Assembly (NCBI GenBank): GCA_035703895.1
Contig: DASSXJ010000277.1
Span: 1 to 34,195 of the forward strand
Origin: a bacterium
GTDB taxonomy: Bacteria; Sysuimicrobiota; Sysuimicrobiia; Sysuimicrobiales; Segetimicrobiaceae
DNA length: 34,195 bases
Direction: 5' to 3'
The notes below the pieces were generated by a model. The model ran no database searches. It was given only the letters and a program-made list of their open reading frames with translations, and was not told the origin of the DNA. A program made the position numbers and the translations under genes. Shown piece by piece: positions 32,652-34,195 of the stretch (within the stretch, counting starts at the first letter, position 1; each line of letters starts with the position of its first letter).

Positions 32652-34021
32652 GACTTCTTAGCGCGCTCCTCCTTCAGCAGCTCGACGCACTCGTTGTAGG
32701 CGACGTTGAGGGCGGCCTTGACGTTGCCCCCCTGAATGGCTGTGACGATGACCTGACCGATGTAGTCGCGGGCCTTGGAGACATTGGTAATCGACAGGGG
32801 CGCCGCCCCCGGGTAGTTGATCTGGGCCGACGCGCGGCCCGCCTCCAGGAACTCCGGGTCGAGCGCCTTCACGACCTCAGGATCGCCCCAGGCCGACTGG
32901 CGGGGCGCCAGGCCTCCTTTGAGCATGTACTGCTTAGACGTCTTCCGATCGCTCATGTACTGCACGAGGTACCAGGCCGGGGCTTTCTGCTTCGTGAGGC
33001 CGGAGATCGCGAGCCCGTTCACCCCGGGCGCGTAGGCGGACAGCTTTCGCCAGTCACCCGACCGGGGGCCCTGGGGGGCCACGGCGTAGCCGACCTTGTT
33101 CACGATCGCGGATTTCGACGGGTCGGAAAAGATCGTGATGAACGTGATGTCATCGAAGAGCATCGCCGCCCGTCCCTGGCTGAAGATGCTTGTGACCTCG
33201 GCCCAATGATTGTTCACTGACCCCGGAGGCCCATACTCACGCAAAATCGATCCCCACCATTCGAAGGCGGCTTGGGCTTCCGGCGTGTTAAAGGCCACAT
33301 CGCCGCTCTGGCGATTGAACCACTGCCCACCAAAATCGTAGAGGACGGGGGCAAACATCGACGTGGCGGCGGCGCCCTTGCCCCGGAGCACGATCCCGAA
33401 GACCTGCTTGTTGGTGCCCTGGTAGATCACCTTGGCGGCATTTCGGACATCCTGCCATGTCTTGGGGCGCTCGAGCTTGAACTGCTGGAAGAGATCCCGC
33501 CGGTAATAGAGAATCGGCAAGGCCGAAGCGCGGTCAGGGACGATCGGGATCTGTCCCTCGACCGTGGCCGCCTCGCGCAGGTTGGGAAGGAAGTCGTTCC
33601 AGGCGAACTCCGGGTTGGTTACCTCGGCGTTTCCGATCATTGGTCGTAGATCGGTATACCAGCCCGAGGTGAAGAACTGCCGGCCCTCTTGGCCGTAGTA
33701 GCTCAAATAGACATCGAGGTCGGTCGTGCCGGCCAGGTGCTCCACCTTCACCTTCTGGCGCCACAAATCCTCGGGCAGCATCTCCCACTGCACCTTGATC
33801 CCGGTCAGCTGTTCGAATTCGGACAGCCGAGCCTCCTGGATCTCCGACAGCGGGAATTTGAGGGTGAGCACGCGCAGCTTGGCTCCAGCGTGCTTTCTCC
33901 AGTCGAACGCGGCCCCAGCCGCGGAGACCGGAGAGCCGGCCCGGTTCAAGGCGGCCAGTGCCGAACCGCCGGCGAGGGCGACGGTACCAAGGAATCGGCG
34001 CCGGGAGAGATGGATCGCCAT
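32648..34021 (-). CDS. Sugar ABC transporter substrate-binding protein, Tat-exported
   Basis: The 457-residue extracellular solute-binding protein (family 1, MalE-like) has a twin-arginine signal (IHLSRRRFLGTVALAGG, then a hydrophobic stretch to about residue 34). The mature part shows KLRVLTLKFPLSEIQEARL, LEQLTGI-type and DLDVYLSYYGQEG segments, and later YAVAPQGPRSGDW and GLAISGLTKQKAPAW. The sugar cannot be named. The ATG at 34019-34021 has AGGAGG eight bases upstream; a longer frame to 34165 is rejected because it would run across the promoter. It is the first gene of the operon and probably sets its uptake specificity. No ATPase gene is in the window; a shared MsmK/MalK-type subunit is expected elsewhere. 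Confidence 0.94.
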   Translation of the reverse strand: MAIHLSRRRFLGTVALAGGSALAALNRAGSPVSAAGAAFDWRKHAGAKLRVLTLKFPLSEIQEARLSEFEQLTGIKVQWEMLPEDLWRQKVKVEHLAGTTDLDVYLSYYGQEGRQFFTSGWYTDLRPMIGNAEVTNPEFAWNDFLPNLREAATVEGQIPIVPDRASALPILYYRRDLFQQFKLERPKTWQDVRNAAKVIYQGTNKQVFGIVLRGKGAAATSMFAPVLYDFGGQWFNRQSGDVAFNTPEAQAAFEWWGSILREYGPPGSVNNHWAEVTSIFSQGRAAMLFDDITFITIFSDPSKSAIVNKVGYAVAPQGPRSGDWRKLSAYAPGVNGLAISGLTKQKAPAWYLVQYMSDRKTSKQYMLKGGLAPRQSAWGDPEVVKALDPEFLEAGRASAQINYPGAAPLSITNVSKARDYIGQVIVTAIQGGNVKAALNVAYNECVELLKEERAKKS

Positions 34022-34109
34022 GGCTCGTCCTCCTCTGGTCTCGGCAATCGGTACCGCCCACACTCGGCCCGGGAGATCTGCGCCGTGCCGGCAGCGTGAG
34101 AGCGGATCG

Positions 34110-34138
34110 AGTATAGTCCAAGGCGCCACACGCGTCAA
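34110..34138 (-). promoter_or_regulatory. Strong sigma70 promoter of the sugar ABC operon
   Basis: On the minus strand, TTGACG (34133-34138) and TATACT (34110-34115) are separated by exactly 17 bases, each matching the consensus in five of six positions. The transcript would begin near 34103, about 80 bases before the ATG. No regulator gene is next to it, and I see no clear operator palindrome. Confidence 0.7.
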
Positions 34139-34195
34139 CCGGAGTTCGCACTTTCCGAGCAACAAGATCCCGCTCTCGCGCCGCCCGATGCGTCC

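Overview
The window is 34 kb of GC-rich chromosomal DNA, densely packed and strongly biased to G or C at third codon positions. It looks like an uncultivated environmental bacterium. A lipoprotein adaptor with an RND pump argues for a two-membrane cell, and several Tat-type signals (TRRAFL, TRRQFL, SRRRFL) and an ANTAR response regulator are also present. The mix of aromatic-ring dioxygenases, CoA metabolism and sugar uptake would suit a soil or sediment lineage. I cannot place it in a phylum from sequence alone. I saw no rRNA, tRNA, CRISPR, transposase, integrase or phage gene.

Layout. 1-2.0 kb: the start of an acyl-CoA synthetase (cut by the window edge) and three small genes. 1.9-3.8 kb (minus): a two-domain VOC dioxygenase followed by a Tat-exported Kelch propeller. 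3.9-8.1 kb: a secreted Pro/Val-rich protein, a NamZ-type exo-muramidase, a secreted cyclophilin (minus) and a secreted lipase. 8.2-9.0 kb: an ANTAR response regulator behind a long leader with competing hairpins. 9.5-18.2 kb (plus): an RND adaptor and pump, then a DUF4331 protein, a TPR protein and a HupE/UreJ membrane protein with an EF-hand loop. 18.3-25 kb: a beta-repeat membrane protein, a MOSC protein, an MhqO-like dioxygenase, a three-gene operon (sulfite-oxidase-like Mo protein, FAD reductase, DUF6510 zinc ribbon), a Dyp peroxidase, a SPOR protein and a cupin. 25.2-28.1 kb: a class III CoA-transferase and a ThDP enzyme resembling 2-hydroxyacyl-CoA lyase. 28.1-34.0 kb (minus): a coiled-coil protein and a five-gene sugar ABC operon (binding protein, two permeases, two Gfo/Idh/MocA dehydrogenases) with a good promoter.

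How they work together. The clearest units are the sugar ABC/dehydrogenase operon, whose overlapping start and stop codons couple uptake to oxidation of the imported sugar; the Mo/FAD/DUF6510 operon, probably an electron-transfer module; the CoA-transferase/lyase pair, probably formyl-CoA or oxalyl-CoA chemistry; and the DUF4331-TPR-HupE set, whose function is unknown and which is the best candidate here for an undescribed system. Many of the other genes encode exported proteins, which points to an active cell envelope.
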